Part shown: in pieces, positions 1 to 13,308 of the stretch
Layout: each line of letters opens with the position of its first letter
Position numbering within the stretch: the first letter of the stretch is position 1
The notes under the pieces: generated by a model
Told to the model about the DNA's origin: nothing
Databases searched by the model: none
What the model saw: the letters and a program-made list of their open reading frames with translations, nothing else
Program-made: the position numbers and the translations under genes
From: Aphidius gifuensis
Lineage: Eukaryota > Arthropoda > Insecta > Hymenoptera > Braconidae
DNA: 64,000 nucleotides
Direction: 5' to 3'
Assembly: GCF_014905175.1 (NCBI RefSeq)
Contig: NC_057791.1
Span: 9,186,492-9,250,491, forward strand

Positions 1-102
1 GTATAGATAGAGGAAACAATAAGGAAACTTTTGATATAAAAATTAATAGGGCTTTGAGACCTTTTTATTTTACAATAAATAAAAATAAATTTTTGTCTTT
101 GT

Positions 103-1185
103 CTAAATACTTAAGGTTAATTCCAAGTCCCATCGCCGTACCAATATTTATGCCACGAAGGGCCCGTATATTAATAACGCTATTTTTTATCCCCGTGTCC
201 TGAAATTTTTGTGGCGCCACTGATGAAAAAACCAAGTTCTTTAGTAGTATGTGTGTGCGCGGCAATACACTAGCAAACAAAGTTCACGTCGTACGCCAAA
301 ACCATGTTCATGTCAGTGTGTCGCGCATCTAGCAAAGTTTAATGTTTAAAAGTTAAATATTTATTAAAAGAAAAAGAACAAAAAATTGAAATAATTATCA
401 AAATTTTGTCTTGTCCAGGGCTACAATCTGATAGTAAATGTACAGTTTTAAATCAACACAAAAAAAAGTTATTCGTAAAAACATGAGGTAACGCGTATAC
501 CTAAAGTTGTCAACTTTGACAGTAAATATCTGGAAAAAAGCAAACAAGAAAAAATTCAAAAAAATTCATAATATAGATAATTATTTCATTTAGAAAATAA
601 GCCAAAAAAATCGAAAGTTTATCAATAATTCAGATATTCAGAATCAACCTTAAGGTTGCTTCCCAGTCGCATCACCGAACCAATATTTATGCCACGAAGG
701 GCCCGTATATTAATAACGCTATTTTTTATTCCCGTGTCCTGAACTTTTTGTGGCGCCACTGATGAAAAAACCAAGTTCTTTACATAGTAGTATGTGTGTG
801 CGCGGCAACACACTAGCAAACAAAGTTTACGTCGTACGCCAAAACCATGCTTGTGTTCATGTCAGTGTGCCGCGCAACCAGCAAAGTTTTAATATTTTAA
901 AGTTATTTATTTTAAAAATTCACGTCAGAAAAAACTTAAAATTTTTTATCGTATGTATCTTTGTAATCACTAAAATTTTGTAGTAAATGAAAGGTTTTTT
1001 AATAGACAACGAATATGCTAAAAAACAAAATGTGAGGTTCCGCCCTATCCTCATGTATAAAAGTTGAGACTTTGAGACTAATTATCTCAAAAGATCCACG
1101 TCAGAAAAAATTGAAGAAATTTACCAGATAAATAGCTATTTCATTTAAAAAATAAGCCAAAAAAAAAAAAATTAAATAGAAATTC
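103..1185. repeat. Two-unit tandem repeat, period about 543 bp
   Basis: Units start near 103 and 646. Both contain the block GCCACGAAGGGCCCGTATAT followed by GGCGCCACTGATGAAAAAAC, and both end in a segment around GTTGTCAACTTTGACA or its diverged form. Diverged relatives of the tail lie near 25,800-25,960, 28,440-28,620 and, inverted, at 63,880-64,000, so this is a dispersed family. ORFs read through it are repeat shadows without coding signs. Confidence 0.75.
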
Positions 1186-1707
1186 AATCTCTGGGAAGCA
1201 ACTTTAAGTGGAAGTGAGAAACAAGATTTTCTCCTTTTTTTATCTCGTTCGCACTCATAGAAATATTATGTTTCTAAATGCCATCCGCAAGAGGTCTCTA
1301 GATATGCGCGGGTAACACCTTAAGTATTTTTTTTTTATAATAAATTTATCAAAGATAATTTGACGAAGCAACATAACCAGGTAATATCAGTTACTGCTTT
1401 CATAAATAATCAATTTTTTAAATTTATAAATTAGTTAACATAATAATTTTAATAAAAAAAAAAAATGAAAATCATATATTATACAGATAAAAATGACATG
1501 GTAAGTTCGCTTTTAGTTTTCCATCTTCAGCGCTTTTGTAATGCTCGAACAACAAACTATCAAAACGATATTAACAATTTTTTTATTGTAAATATAAATA
1601 ATTTTTTCAATTTATAAATTGTTTCACGTAAAAAGTTTGATGAAAATTAAATAAGAATAATATTATTTATAGAAATAACTATATTAGATGAGATTCAGTT
1701 TTTCGAT
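1186..1707. other. AT-rich spacer
   Basis: About 520 bp of AT-rich sequence with homopolymer runs. I see no ORF, RNA gene or repeat boundary that can be supported. Confidence 0.5.
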
Positions 1708-3952
1708 TGTATCACTTTTTCAAGTGCGTGAACCTAGCAACCCACATTATCGTAGAAACTTGTGGTAAAGTTCATTTTGGAAGTCTTAATTTGTAGTAAT
1801 TTGTAGTGTAAAGGGTTTAATTTGTAGTTAAAAAATTAACGGTGGAAAAATTGTTAAAAGGTACTTTCTTCAAAAATTGACTTAGAGCGATGAAATTAGG
1901 GCCAATACGTTCGTTAGAATTTGTAGTAATTTGTAGTGAAAAAGGTTTAATTTGTAGTTCAAAAATTAAGGGTGAAAAAAGAGTTAAAATGTACTTTCGT
2001 AGAAAATTAAAGAAAAATAGTAATAAATAGGTCAAATAGCTTTCTTAGAATTTGTAGTAATTTGTAGTAAACGAATTTTAATTTTAAGATAAAAAATGAT
2101 GACAAAAAAAAAAAATTTTTTTTTTGGAGCAATAATCATATTAAAATTGCATAACTTTTTTGTTTATAATGAAAAAAAAAAAATTACAACTATAATAAAA
2201 AAAAAAGCAATTTGTAAAGGATATAAAAAAATTTTTACTAAACCAGTTTCTCAAAAAAAAAGCGTCAAAAAAGTGGAAAAAAATTTTTTTTTTTTACTCC
2301 AAAATATTAAAATCTTAATAACTTTTTTATTTATAGACCAAAATTATAACTAAAATATCTAATAGATACAGAAAAATCCTAGCTAATTTGTAGTGAAAAG
2401 AATTAAAATTTGTAGTTGAACCGTTTTGCGGAAAAAATTAATTCTCTCATATAATACTTTAATAAAATATTGCGTAACTTTTTTATTTATAGACTAAAAT
2501 TATAACTGAAATAACAGATAGATACAGAAAAATCCTAGCTGATTTGTAGTGAAGAATCCTAGTTCTGGTTCATGATTATATGAGAGAGTTAATTTTCCCA
2601 GCAAAACGGTTCAACTACAAATTCTAATTTCTTCACTACAAATTAGCTAGGATTTTTCCGTATCTACCTGTTATGTTAGATATAATTTTGGTCTATAAAA
2701 AAAAAAGTTACGCAATATTTTATTAAGGTATTATATGAGAGAATTAATTTTCCCGGTAAAACTGTTCAAATACGAAATATAATTTCTTCACTACAAATTA
2801 GCTAGAATTTTTTCGTATCTATCTGTTATTTCAGTTATAATTTTAGTCTATAAATAAAAAAGTTACGCAATATTTTATTGAGGTATTATATGAGAGAATT
2901 AATTTTCCCGGCAAAACTGTTCAACTACGGAATCTAATCTCTTCACTACAAATTAGCTAGGATTTTTCTGTATCTATCTGATATTTCAGTTTCAAATTTG
3001 GTCTATAAATGATAAAGCTACGCAATATTTTATTAAGGTATTATATGAGAGAATTAATTTTCACGGCAAAACCGTCCAACTACAAATTCTAATTTCTTCA
3101 CTACAAATTAGCTAGGATTTTTCTGTATCTATCTGATATTTTAGTTTCAAATTTGGTCTATAAATGAAAAAGTTACGCAATATTTTATTAAGGTATTATA
3201 TGAGAGAATTAATTTTTCCGGCAAAACTGTTCAACTACGAAATCTAATTTCTTCACTACAAAGTAGCTAGGATTTTTTTGTATCTATCTGATATTTTAGT
3301 TTCAATTTCGGTCTATAAATAGAAGAGTTACGCAATATTTTATTAAGATATTATATGAAAGAATGAATTTTCACGGCAAAACCGTTCAACTACAAATTCT
3401 AATTTCTTTACTACAAATTAGCAAGTATTTTTCCGTATCTATCTGTTATATCAGTTATAATTTTAGTCTATAAATAAAAAAGTTACGCAATATTTTATTA
3501 AGGTATTATATGAGAGAATTAATTTTCCCAGCAAAACGGTTCAATTACAAATTCTATTTTCTTCACTACAAATTAGCTAGGATTTTTCCGTATCTATCTG
3601 TTATTTCAGTTATAATTCTAGTCTATAAATGAAAAAGTTACGCAATATTTTATCAAGGCATTATATGAGAGAATTAATTTTCTCGGCAAAACGGTTCAAC
3701 TACAAATTTTAATTTTTTTCACTACAAATTATTTTTTTCCGTATCTATTAGATATTTTAGTTATGATTTTGGTCTTCAAATAAAAAAGTTATTAAGATTT
3801 TAATATTTTGGAGCAAAAAAAAAAAAATTTTTACAAATTAAACCCTTTACACCACAAATTACTACAAATTAAGACTTTCAAAATGAACTTTACTAGAAGT
3901 TTCTACGATAAAGTGGGGTGCTAGATTCACGCAGCTCACTTTTTCTAATTTT
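1708..3952. mobile_element. Foldback element with 155-bp tandem core
   Basis: The ends are inverted copies: the stretch around 1716-1830 (CTAGCAACCCACATTATCGT, then TTTGTAGTAATTTGTAGTG) returns reverse-complemented at about 3,830-3,945. Inside, about 1.5 units run in reverse (2,340-2,565). Eight units then run forward, starting at 2,578, 2,734, 2,889, 3,044, 3,199, 3,354, 3,509 and 3,664, a spacing of 155 bp. Each unit has TATGAGAGAATTAATTTTCC, CACTACAAATTAGCTAGGAT and GTTACGCAATATTTTATTA. No transposase is visible. A clear target duplication was not found. Confidence 0.75.
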
Positions 3953-3996
3953 TCAACAACAATCCCTAAAAATAATTTAAAAAATTTTTCTTATTG

Positions 3997-5008
3997 TGTT
4001 ACGTCTTGCTATCAATATAATAAATAAATAAATAAATGAATTAAATATTGAGTAAATTCAAGGGCATATAAAATACCGAGTAAGCAATTAAATTTTTTCT
4101 TTTTTATTTTTCAAATTATTTTCATTTATTTTAGCAAAATCAACATTTTACTTTTTTTTCTCACAATATTATGTTTTTTATTTAGAATTATTTTTGCAAA
4201 CCGTAGTTCAAAGTCACCTTAGCTACTCGATATTTTACATCCGTTGGCGATACAAATAATTCTTTAAGTAAAATATTAAACGCTGACTATCGTGGGACAG
4301 GTAAATTATAATTGGTCAAAGATGTTTCCACCTAAGATCATCCCTACTTTTTAATTTAATTTTTATGGGAATTATTATTTTAGAATTTAAGGAGCTTTAC
4401 TCTTGCGAAAACTTTTGTTTGGACAATATCTAAATTAGTTATTAAATTTAAAATTTTATAAATCAAATATAATCAAATAAATAATAAAATCAATTGAACT
4501 TTTACGTTTCTAATAAATAAAATTTTAAAAGTGAATTTAAATTAAATAATCTTCGTGTTTAAATTATTATTTTTCCGTTTATAAATTGACTGTTCCTAAT
4601 ACTATAAAAATTATTGACTGTGACATTTCTCCGGGGTGTTGTTTTCTGTGCTTCGAGTTTATTCTACCGTTTGGATTATTCGAGACTACCAACATCAACA
4701 GGCGACCATCCAGATTGACACGCTCTCAACAACAATTGTTTCGGATTATTCTCACATCAAGGTACATCTACAATCATACACATTCCCTCCTAACCCGTTA
4801 CCCTGTAGGGAATAACAAAATAAGAGGATTTTAAAAAAATAAGTTAAATATCAGGCTCATTAATTTGTATTATTTTCAAATTATTATAATATTATTTTTC
4901 TATTTAAACATTCTTCTTTTTTTTTGTTATTTCATAGAAAATATAAATTAATTAGCCTGGTACGTAACAATTGATAATAATATTTTTTTTTTTCTTAATA
5001 AAGCATTC
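3997..5008 (+). repeat. 5' LTR of gypsy-like element
   Basis: It begins TGTTACGTCTTGC, and the segment to 4969 ends in ACGTAACA, an 8-bp terminal inversion. ATTG stands on both sides of that shorter span (3993-3996 and 4970-4973). The similarity to the 3' copy nevertheless continues about 39 bp further, to GCATTC at 5008, so the true LTR end is uncertain. The 82-codon ORF inside is repeated in the other LTR and is not a gene. Confidence 0.8.
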
Positions 5009-5340
5009 TGCAAATTAAATTTTTTTTTAAAGCTATGAATTATTTTGGGTACACTATACACTTACAAAATTTTTTTTACATAAAGAAAATAAAAATATTC
5101 ATATATATGTCTATAAATTTTATTAAATTTTTTTTTACTTTGTCGCAGGAGTCACTATTTTTTTCTATCAATATAAATATGGATGTTTTATATTTTTACT
5201 TTTTACATGAACAAACAAACTTCAATTTTATATTTAATTGCGTTAAATTTTATATGCATTAATTTTTAAAAATATTTTATCGAATTGAAATTTTTTTTTT
5301 ATCATTTCTTTTGTCCGTCGGAATTACTACTTAGCGAAAA
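5009..5340 (+). other. Leader between 5' LTR and gag
   Basis: AT-rich untranslated leader. I could not identify a primer-binding site directly after the LTR. Confidence 0.4.
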
Positions 5341-8300
5341 ATGTCATCATATCGGTCGGGAACGGGATCACCGATCTCTCATATTTATGAAGAGATAGAC
5401 CTACACGCTGAAGCAATGCGCGGGAGAAAAGTTGATGGGGGAAATTTAAAAACTTTGGTTACCGAAATACGATCATGCGCTAGCGAAATTTTAGAAATAA
5501 TTCCTACTTTAGAAATATTTGATATAGAAAAAAATGCAGATGGAATTGAATATACTAATACTAAAGAAACTATAAAAAAATTTAAACAATATTCAGAATG
5601 TGGAGATCAAATGGTGAATATTACTGGTAAATTGAAAGTCGCGTCTGATCGTCTAATTTTTAATAATGATATTTTATACAATGAAAATTTAGATTTAACA
5701 AAAAAATGGTGTGGTGAAAAAAAAGAGTGATTGAATTGATTCAGGAAAATAAAATTTTAAGCGATAGAAATAGTACTTTGAGTGAGGAAAAGAATGAGTG
5801 TCGTCAGCAACTTGAGAGATTAGAGAATGACCGTGAAATATATAATTTTTATATGTCAAGTGAGAGAGATAATGTTTTGAGTGAGACAATTATTCAGCTG
5901 CAACGTGAAAACGAGACCTTGAAAAAAAAATTGCAAATTAAAAATGACTGTCTTATTTCATTTACGGAAAATTTTAATCAAAAAAGTAAAGACAATTTTA
6001 TTCCAGATTTTATTAATAATGATCATGTAAATTCTACCCTAAAAATCGATCGTCCAAATTCACAATTAAATAGACCATTATACTCTTTGAATAATCAGAA
6101 AAATTCAGAAGTAAAAACAGTCGAGTCAGTTGAAACAATTATAATCGGTAAATGTTCTCTACGGGACGCTCTTGATGTAATTCCTAATTATGACGGAAAA
6201 ACTAATTCTATTCGCGGATTTATTAATAGTTGTCGGTCGGCCTTGAAACTTTAAGATCCACAATGGACACAAGCTTTTATGCTTTCAATCAAAAATAAAA
6301 TTACAGATCCTAAAATTAGTCTAATTGCTAACACAGAATTTTCGTCTCTTGATGATCTAGAAGTATTGCTCCGTACAGTTACATACACGGGAAAAAGTTT
6401 CGAGTCACTTTGGAATGAATTATCTTTTGTATTAATGAATGACAATGAGAATGTTGATGAGTATCAAAGTGGAGTATTGAAATTATATAATGATTTAATT
6501 GATTGTAATGAGGGTGATAATGATGGTTTTGGAACAATGAGTAAATCTAAAATTGAGGGAAAAACTATACGTCAATTTATTAAAGGATTACTGCCTGAAA
6601 TATGTTTGAGAGTTGAATGTAAAAATATAGTTACTACAGATTTTTTGAAAGTGTGGAATATTACTAAAAAAATTTATAATGAATATATTGACAGTTTAAA
6701 GCTTAGAAAATTAAAAGAAGTTTAAGCCATGCGAGCAAATAAAATCGAGAACCCGTCGGAAGTAGTCGCGGAACCAAATAATAATATTTTTTATAATTTT
6801 CCAAATCAAAAATATAATAATAATAATTTTAATAACAATTTTAACGATTATGAACTAAACGAACCCATCGTTTCAAGTCAGAATATTAATTTAAATACGC
6901 AAAAAAATTCGAATGTAAATTCACCCGAGATCTTGAGTTCGAATCCAGTCGAGAACAATAATAATATTAATAATCCATACTATAATTCTTCTGAAAATTC
7001 AACAAATGATTATTTACAAAAATCTTACAACAATAATTATGATTTTTATGATTTTAATAATTCTTATGCGCAAATAAATGATCCAATTAATAATAAAAAT
7101 TTAAATGATAATGTTTATAATGATAATGGCTTTATGTAATATGTCATTAGTCAAGATGAAAAAGATTATAATTAAATAAATAATAATTTAGTTTGTGGTT
7201 TTTGCCAAAAACCGAGACATGATATGAATAATTGTTTTGCATTACAAAATGCTCAGAGAAAATGTCTTGAACGTCAAGCTAAAAAAAACGGGGATGGGCC
7301 GGTGGACCAAGAGGGAGGAACACAAAAATGGCCAACACCTCAATCAGATCAACAAATACTGTCAAATCAATTTTAAAATCAGAAATAAATGAAAATAAAG
7401 AAAATAAAATTGAAAATAATAATGATATAATTAATCCAATACCATCAACGTCAAAAGATACTGTTGATAATTATTATGAACCTATCGTGAGACCAGAAAA
7501 AGTCAACTTTAATGTTAAACTTGATAAAAAAGAAAGTAAAAATGATAAGATTAATGAAATAAAAAGGGTAAATTTTATAGATGAAATATCTGTATCGGAA
7601 GACTCATCGAATAATAATAATAATAATAATAATACAATTGAAATGAATGAAAATAAAGATTTAAATATTGCTACGCGAAATACAAATATTACTATTGCAA
7701 AAGAAGTTAACGAAAAAATTGAATTTATTGAAGAAACTGATAATGAACGTAATCAAACAAAGATTTTCCGCGATAATGACGAAATATTTTTGTTTAATAA
7801 AAAAATGCTAGAAAAATCGGGAAAAATACTCGAGGAAACTAGAAAAAATATTGACAATGAAATGTATAATTTAAGTGATAATAAAAATGATGATGATTCA
7901 AATGATGAATATAATAATGAGTCTGATAATGACAAAAATTTTATTGATGATAATTTTAATGAAGATTCTGAGTTGAAAAATAATGAAACTAGATGTTTAA
8001 GTAACAATGAAATAAATGACGAAGTAACTGTCAAAAATAATAAAAATATATGCGTACACGCAAATAAAATCGAGAAAAATGTTAAAAATGATTACGTTTA
8101 TAAAAAAAGTTCTAATAATGATAAAAATAATTTTTAAGTTAATGATAAAAAAATAAATTACAAAGATAATAATAATAATATTGAGAGTGTAACAAAAATA
8201 ATTGAATCGTATGGAAAAACCGATGATGTGTTCAATGAAACTGATTTAAATAAAATTAATGAAAGTAATAAAAAGAATAAAAATAAAAATATTATGAGTC

Positions 8301-8563
8301 CGAAGAAATTAGATATTAAAGCGAATGAGTCCCAAGATGACCTAATGAAAACATATGATGAAAAATTAAGGTCGGATATAATGAAGTTTAAAAGTAAAGT
8401 TATTGACAAAGGTAAATCGAAAATTAATATTGTAGAAAAATTTAAGGGAAATCGTAGACCGGATAGGGCGAGACTAAAATCGAATCTAAAATATAATATA
8501 CCTGGTAAAAGCTCGTTGGAAGAAAAATTGCTAATAATTAATACACGAAAAAAATATAGATAA
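5341..8563 (+). pseudogene. gag-like polyprotein of gypsy-type element, broken
   Basis: An open stretch starts at ATG 5341 (129 codons). After a -1 change in an A-run near 5,720, reading continues in one frame to about 7,370, interrupted by stops at 6252, 6723, 7137 and 7173. A further frame change leads into an acidic, Asn/Asp/Lys-rich tail (7328-8137, then 8228-8563). The middle holds a capsid-like segment (IPNYDGKTNSIRGF near 6,180) typical of Ty3/gypsy Gag. A zinc knuckle CGFCQKPRHDMNNC (C-x2-C-x4-H-x4-C) is at about 7,194-7,235. No aspartic protease DSG/DTG follows. The several stops argue that this copy makes no full Gag. Family assignment rests on these two motifs plus the LTR context. 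Confidence 0.7.
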
Positions 8564-8624
8564 AAAAATATAAATAAAATAAAAAGAACAATTAACAAAA
8601 AAATTTTAAAAACAAAAGAATTAC

Positions 8625-9694
8625 TGTATCACACCACGTATCCAAATATACCACGATAATTTCACAAGGGTTGTAAGGCCTTATGTTTGATACAGGGCTA
8701 TCAAAGGATGTGGAGGATAGGTTGTAACTTGAAATAATAGGAATAACACTTTAAATAAATCCAAACACTGTGGCTTAAATTCTATTAATATATTCACTTT
8801 ATTATTTCACTAAAATTATAATTAATTGTATTGTATATTGTGTATTGAGTTGACTCTAACAAGTGTTGTCATGGACAGACACTACTATTTTATATTGTAA
8901 GTATAAAGAAATCCCGTTGTACGCGAATCAATATTAATTAGAGATGTTACGTAAACGAGTGTTGAAGAGCAACTGATTTCTCAGTTTGTTGAAAATTGTT
9001 AAGTCCAAAAAATGGGTGTATACTTAGTTAAAAAATTAGTTTTAATTGGTCAAAAATTAGTTCAAGAGAGGGTAAAAAACTAGGTGTAGGTGGTGGGATT
9101 TTTAGACATAAAATTGGGCCTTGTGTGGTCCAAAGGGTGACATAAAAAATACCATGTGTAAACAAAAAATATAGATTTTACGACCGGAAAGTCCAAGACG
9201 TTTTCATGAATTTAGTTTATTTTAAAAAGTTATAAATTTACTTTTTTATTGTCGATTTTACGATCATTCTGTGTATCGAAAATACGTTAGTGCAGTTGTT
9301 TGACAGATGTGAGATTTTCTCTAATTCTTGACAAATAATGTTTTAAAAAATATGTTATAATAGTACCAAAGAGAAACTTGAGTTTATGGTTTTATTTGTT
9401 ACGTGATTTTTACTCAAAAGTCTATGCATGAGTTGACCATGTGTGGGAATATTCGAGTTTGTAAAAAGCTATTAAAAAGTACATAAATTAAATCGTTGTT
9501 TAAAATATTTTAGAAAAAATATAAACCAAAATTGTTAGTCATATGTTATTTGAAATTGTATGATCTCGTGATCTAGCCATAAAAAACAGAGTAATGTTTA
9601 AAACTTATCAACTTATTGTATTTTGTTTAAAAAATAAAAAGAATAAAAATCTGGTCAGTCTGGGACCGACAGACATGTGGTTCGACCCGAAACA
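8625..9694. mobile_element. Solo LTR, 1070 bp, TSD ATTAC
   Basis: It starts TGTATCACACCACG and ends CGACCCGAAACA (TG...CA) with a perfect 5-bp direct repeat ATTAC at 8620-8624 and 9695-9699. A nearly identical copy lies inverted at 26378-27448 with its own target duplication. No internal retrotransposon region is present, so it is a solo LTR left by LTR-LTR recombination. The 5-bp duplication suits BEL/Pao or copia. AATAAA in the opposite copy suggests this one reads on the minus strand. Confidence 0.88.
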
Positions 9695-9699
9695 ATTAC

Positions 9700-11409
9700 T
9701 AATGATCGAGATAAATATTCCTAATAAAATTAAAATTTAATTTTTTTTATATACATATATATATGAATTGATACTATTTTTTTTTTACACAAAACAAACA
9801 CACAAATATTAAATTAGAATAAACAAATTCAACATAAACAAAAAATATTTTGGGAAATGCTAAAAACAGAAATATAAATTAAATTTTTTTTTTAAATAAC
9901 AAATTTTTTTTATATTGAGAAAAAAAATGAATTGAAATCGAATACTGTTTTTATAAATTTTAATTTCATATTGAATTTTTTTTATATAAAAGAAATAATA
10001 TTTTAAAGGGTAACAATCCTAATCCTTATCTTCCTAAATCCTAAAATAAATAAATAAAGTGCAGTTCACGGGGAGTCGCGAATTCACGGGGCCTGAAGAT
10101 TTTATTGTGTTATAAATGGCAACGCCGCAATATTGCATCTAATTCAATGGTAACGGTCAGTGAATTAAAAAGAGAGAGCAGTGAAACAAGAAAGCAACAT
10201 CAGTCAACATGCATCGGAAATATTTCATAATTTTTTTTAAATCTTTTACATTTTTTAATTGTTTATTTTAAATAATATAAAATTTTTTTCATAGGAAAAT
10301 TAGTTAATTCTTGAACTTATTTTTTTTTTTTTTAAGGAAATTAAATAATTTTTTTTTACTTTTAAGGGAATGATCATAATATTTAAACTAAATTCAATTT
10401 AAACATAAAATTTAACTACAAAAAAAGATGTGAAATTTATTACAAAAAAATATTAAACTTTACTGAGAAAAATAGTAGTATTTTACAAAAATGTTACAAA
10501 ATCTTACAAAATTTTTTAAGAAAAAAATACAAAAAATAATATAAAAATTCGGAAAAACAAAAAAAATTAAATGTTACTTTTAACTTTTAATTACAACTTT
10601 TAATGTTTTAAAAAAAAAAAGAAGAATATTCAATAATTAAATGAAATACAATATTTTAATCAATAATATTACTTAAATATTCTAATAAAAAAAAAAAAAA
10701 AAACAGAAGTACAAAAAAATAAATAATTGATATGAAATTTTACAAAAAAACTTATGAAAAAAATACAAAGAAAAAAACAAACAAAAAAATAATAATAAAA
10801 TTCTTAGCTTAAAATTTGTAAGGGATTTCTTACTGCACGCGTCGGTGGTTAATGAATTCCGTGTGAGCGGCTGATTTACCAATATATAATTCAATTTGAA
10901 ATCAAAATATTAAATAATAATAACAAAAATCAAAATATAAACAAAAAATAATATCAAAAAAAATATAATAACAAATTCATTCTACATCGCTGAAAAACCT
11001 TAGATAGAAAAATATTAACAATCAATAAATTTCAATAAATAAAATAATAAAAACAATATTCTTATTTAACAATAAACAAAAAAAAAAACAATAAATTTAA
11101 TATTAACTAATTATCAAGGTAAGATAAAAGAATGGAAGCTCAACAATATCACACGGAAACGAAACTTGAATAAAATAAAAAGTAGGTCACGCTCGACTCG
11201 CACGGAGTAATTCTAACGGTCGATCGTCCGTAAGAGGTCTTGAATAGGACGTAGGAAAATGTTTTTTTGGATTAATTAAAATTTTTTTTTGGGATTTAAT
11301 ATTTATAGTTTCAAGTGAACAAATTGTAACAATAATAGATAAATTTTTCTTTTTTTTTATTCGCTGCTGTCGTTTTTCAGACAGACAACGACCTTTTTTG
11401 GGGGGGAAT
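9700..11409 (+). other. 3' untranslated region of gypsy-like element with polypurine tract
   Basis: Very AT-rich sequence with no convincing ORF where pol (or env) would be expected. GC-richer islands occur at about 10,060-10,150 and 11,140-11,240. The segment ends in a T-run, seven G and AAT just before the 3' LTR (about 11,394-11,409), which reads as a polypurine tract. Confidence 0.55.
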
Positions 11410-13308
11410 TGTTACGTCTTGCTATCAATATAATAAATAAATTAATTAATTACTTAAATATTTAGTAAATTCAAGGGCATATAAAATACCGAGTAAGCAA
11501 TTAAATTTTTTCTTTTTTATTTTTTAAATTATTTTTATTTATTTTAGGAAAATCAACATTTTACTTTTTTTTCTCACAATATTATGTTTTTTATTTTAAA
11601 TTATTTTCGCAAACCGTAGTTCAAAGTCACCTTAGCTACTCGATATTTTACATCCGTTGGCGTTACAAATAATTCTTTAAGTAAAATATTAAACGCTGAC
11701 TATCGTGGGACAGGTAAATTATAATTGGTCAAAGATGTCTCCACCTAAGATCATCCCTACTTTTTAATTTAATTTTTATGGGAATTATTATTTTAGAATT
11801 TAAGGAGCTTCACTCTTGCGTCAACTTTTGTTTAGACGATATCTAAATTAATTATTAAATTTAAAATTTTATAAATCAAATATAATTAAATAAATAATAA
11901 AATCAATTGAACTTTTACGTTTCTAATAAATAAAATTTTAAAAGTGAATTTAAATTAAATAATCTTTGTGTTGTAGCGAGATTCACTCGCTGGCCTTAAA
12001 AACCCATTTAATTTATTTATTTGTCAAGCTCCTTGCCAGTGATGATTATTTATTTATTATTATTATTATTTTTTTATTCTTGAAACATATTATAATCTTG
12101 TCAATATTCATTTAAATTATTATTATTATGTAACAATAGTTTACTACAGACGAAGTAGAAGGGGGAGAATTTAGATATAGTCTGAGGGCTTTATGTTATG
12201 TTAAGCGAGTAAGTCTCGCTCTCGTGCTTCGATCATCATACTGAGCAGACGTGCTTATTTTTCGTTTCGAAAGGTACAATTGTTATTGATTTTACACAGT
12301 TATGCCAATTACGATTAGGTTGAGGTAAAAGTAGCTATTCATGTTGTAAATATCTTTAACTAAGTTTTTGAGTAAAATGATTTGTTTTGTTTAAATAAAA
12401 TTATCTTTTGTTTTATTTTTATGGATCTATATACGACTTTACCCGTCCCTCTCTCCATAACCCACACACTGAGCGACTCTTGGTTTGCCTCGAAGACTGA
12501 GCCTATGGGAAATTTGATTGATTGAGGTCTGTCGTAAGTTTTGTGTTTTCAGTTTTCGATTTTGACTACGTTTAAGTTTAAGTTTGAGATTTCGTTCAGT
12601 TTCGTTTCGTCGCAGTGTTGCAGTTGGGTTTTCAACAGATTTTATTGTTTTATTCTGATTTAATTTTATGTTCCGGATATTATAATTATTATATTTTGCT
12701 ATAACCTATTTTCTTGATATTAATTTTGGCCTATAAATCAGACGAATAAATTTCATGTACAATTTAAATAATTATTTATTTAAGAATAATTATTTAAATA
12801 TATTAATTCCCATAGCAACAGTCCGAGAAGGTAGCTGACTCGAAATGTCACGCTACAGTGTTTAAATTATTACTTTTCCGTTTTTAAATTGACTGTTTCT
12901 AATACTATAAAAATTATTGACTGTGACATTTCTCCGGGGTGTTGTTTTCTGTGCTTCGAGTTTATTTTACCGTTTGGATTATTCGAGACTACCAACATCA
13001 ACAGGCGACCATCCAGATTGACACGCTTTCAACAACAATTGTTTCAGATTATTCTCACATCAAGGTACATCTACAATCATACACATTCCCTCCTAACCCG
13101 TTACCCTGTAGGGAATAACAAAATAAGAGGATTTTATAAAAATAAGTTAAATATCAGGCTCATTAATTTGTATTATTTTCAAATTATTATAATATTATTT
13201 TTCTAGTTAAACATTCTTCTTTTTTTTTGTTATTTCATAGAAAATATAAATTAATTAGCCTGGTACGTAACAATTGATAATATTTTTTTTTTTCTTAATA
13301 AAGCATTC
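11410..13308 (+). repeat. 3' LTR of gypsy-like element, interrupted
   Basis: Direct repeat of 3997-5008. Similarity stops at 11967 and resumes at 12858, where a foreign 886-bp solo LTR is inserted. Shared sequence resumes with TTTAAATTATTA and runs to GCATTC at 13308. The 105-codon ORF near 12,889 is LTR sequence, not a gene. Confidence 0.85.
11972..12857. mobile_element. Nested solo LTR, 886 bp, TSD GTGT
   Basis: Inserted in the 3' LTR. It starts TGTAGCG and ends CGCTACA, a 7-bp perfect inverted terminus with TG...CA. The host sequence GTGT is duplicated at 11968-11971 and 12858-12861, and the uninterrupted site is visible in the 5' LTR (CGTGTTTAAATT near 4555). It contains AATAAA near 12,396 and no ORF. 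A 4-bp duplication is usual for Ty3/gypsy elements. Confidence 0.85.

Larger units (their letters stand above)
3997..13308 (+). mobile_element. Ty3/gypsy-like LTR retrotransposon carrying gag only
   Basis: Two long direct repeats (3997-5008 and 11410-13308) bracket a body with a decayed gag on the plus strand. A purine-rich tract ending in seven G lies directly upstream of the second repeat, as expected for a polypurine tract. After removing the nested insertion from the 3' copy, the TGTTACGT...ACGTAACA span is exactly 973 bp in both copies. No protease, reverse transcriptase, RNase H or integrase remains anywhere between gag and the 3' LTR. The element is therefore either a gag-only non-autonomous type or an internal deletion. 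A solo LTR of another family sits inside at 8625-9694. Confidence 0.8.

Noticed and set aside
4586..4834. 82-codon ORF with a twin at 12889-13206
   Set aside because: Both lie inside the LTRs of the gypsy-like element and are identical for that reason, not because they are a gene family.
7753..8598. Ser/Leu-rich minus-strand ORFs opposite gag
   Set aside because: Shadow of Asn/Asp-rich gag text on the other strand.
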